Below are positions 5,842 to 6,584 of a DNA stretch of 6,584 bases, piece by piece (the first letter of the stretch is position 1; each line of letters starts with the position of its first letter). Below the pieces are notes generated by a model. That model was not told the DNA's origin. It did not search any database and saw only the letters and a list, made by a program, of their open reading frames with translations. A program made the translations under genes and the position numbers. Origin of the DNA: Alphaproteobacteria bacterium (GTDB lineage Bacteria > Pseudomonadota > Alphaproteobacteria > UBA9219); assembly GCA_028865155.1 (NCBI GenBank), contig JAGWKW010000070.1, positions 1 to 6,584 on the forward strand, read 5' to 3'.

Positions 5842-5870
5842 TTGCCTAATTTTTAGGCAGGTGTTATACG
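5842..5870 (+). promoter_or_regulatory. Possible dusB promoter with overlapping palindrome
   Basis: TTGCCT (5842-5847) and TATACG (5865-5870) are separated by 17 bp, each matching the sigma-70 consensus at four of six positions. Transcription would begin about at 5877, the A of the dusB ATG, implying a leaderless or nearly leaderless message; this agrees with the lack of a clear Shine-Dalgarno motif. A perfect palindrome, TGCCTAATTTTTAGGCA (5843-5859), covers most of the -35 box and the spacer, where a repressor could block polymerase. The promoter call is weak; the palindrome is directly visible. Confidence 0.35.
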
Positions 5871-5876
5871 GCGTGC

Positions 5877-6584
5877 ATGCATGGAAAGCCGCAGACTCAG
5901 CCGCGCCTGAAGCCGATCCGGATCGGCCCCGTGACGCTTGAGGATCCCGTCATACTCGCGCCGATGTCGGGCGTGACCGATATGCCGTTCCGCCGCCTGG
6001 TCAAAAAATTCGGCGCGGGGCTGGTCGTGTCGGAGATGATCGCGTCGCAGGCGATGATCCGCGAATGCCGCAAGACGATGCAGATGTCGCAGCGCGCGCC
6101 GGATGAAGGCATCATGGCGGTGCAAATCGCGGGCTGCGAGCCGGAGGTGATGGGCGAGGCCGCCAAGCTGAACGAAGACCGCGGCGCAAATATCATCGAC
6201 ATCAATTTCGGCTGCCCGGTCAAGAAGGTCGTCAACGGCCATGCCGGGTCGTCGCTGATGCGCGATGAAATTCTGGCGGCGCGGATTCTGGAGGCCACGG
6301 TCAAAGCCGTCAAAATTCCGGTCACGCTTAAAATGCGGATGGGCTGGAACCATCAAAATCCCAATGCGCCGCGGCTTGCCAAAATTGCCGAAGAATGCGG
6401 AATCAAAATGGTCACCGTTCATGGACGCACGCGCTGCCAGTTCTATGAAGGGCAGGCGGATTGGGGCTTTATCCACTCGGTCAAGGATGCGGTCGGCATT
6501 CCTGTCATTGCGAACGGGGATATATGTTCGCTCGACGATGCCGACAAGGCGCTGGAACAGTCGGGCGCGGACGGGATCATGATC
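5877..6584 (+). CDS. dusB: tRNA-dihydrouridine synthase, DusB/NifR3 type (3' end outside window)
   Basis: The first 236 residues of an FMN-dependent enzyme that reduces specific uridines in the tRNA D-loop using NADPH. The TIM-barrel motifs appear in order: [16 protein letters not shown] (26-41, FMN site), the [10 protein letters not shown] strand (82-91), and [21 protein letters not shown] (108-128) with the expected catalytic cysteine Cys113. These are followed by TLKMRMGW (150-157, flavin-contacting lysine Lys152), VTVHGRTR (179-186) and IPVIANGDI (208-216). The frame is open to the last base; full-length relatives are about 320-350 residues, so roughly the last third is missing. The start is well bounded: an in-frame TAA lies at 5847-5849 and the ATG at 5877 is the only start codon between it and the conserved region. 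In many alphaproteobacteria this gene (nifR3) lies near ispDF and heads the ntrBC nitrogen-regulation operon; whether ntrB follows cannot be seen. Confidence 0.95.
   Translation, partial: MHGKPQTQPRLKPIRIGPVTLEDPVILAPMSGVTDMPFRRLVKKFGAGLVVSEMIASQAMIRECRKTMQMSQRAPDEGIMAVQIAGCEPEVMGEAAKLNEDRGANIIDINFGCPVKKVVNGHAGSSLMRDEILAARILEATVKAVKIPVTLKMRMGWNHQNPNAPRLAKIAEECGIKMVTVHGRTRCQFYEGQADWGFIHSVKDAVGIPVIANGDICSLDDADKALEQSGADGIMI

Noticed and set aside
5853..6476. Minus-strand 207-residue frame opposite dusB
   Set aside because: Arg/His-rich shadow of the clear DusB coding sequence on the plus strand.

Overview
The window looks like chromosomal DNA of an alphaproteobacterium. By eye it is GC-rich (roughly 60 %), and it carries three gene types or arrangements typical of that class: a fused ispDF gene, a dusB/nifR3-type gene close to ispDF, and a yajC-secD pair with a short (519 aa) SecD. 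The lineage is an inference from gene content; no species is recognised.

Layout. Bases 1-76 hold the last codons of a YajC-like gene, followed one base later by complete secD (78-1637). Both encode parts of the accessory Sec translocon. The secF gene that commonly follows secD is not there: secD meets a minus-strand gene head-on, and their stop codons overlap by 6 bases. Bases 5007 down to 1632 form a tight minus-strand cluster, in transcription order: ispDF (bifunctional MEP-pathway enzyme), an AhpD-like carboxymuconolactone decarboxylase-family gene, a stand-alone cinA C-terminal domain/pncC gene (NMN amidohydrolase family), and a TPR plus glycosyltransferase-like gene. Spacings are 40 nt, 22 nt and a 1-nt TAATG overlap, so one operon is likely. 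The functions are not obviously one pathway: isoprenoid precursor synthesis, a possible redox protein, pyridine-nucleotide salvage and a possible sugar transferase.

Bases 5008-5274 contain no convincing gene, but hold several inverted repeats and a minus-strand terminator-like hairpin with a T-run, about 80 nt before the ispDF start. This could be a terminator for the upstream gene, an attenuating leader, or a small RNA. Upstream of it is a minus-strand orphan gene (5748-5275) with a perfect TATAAT box. A 128-base divergent spacer with two inverted repeats separates it from dusB, which starts at 5877 and runs off the end of the window.

Most of the window is ordinary housekeeping sequence. 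I see no mobile element, CRISPR array, tRNA or rRNA. The parts that deserve a second look are the missing secF with its abutting convergent stops, the structured segment before ispDF, the orphan gene, and the palindrome in the likely dusB promoter.
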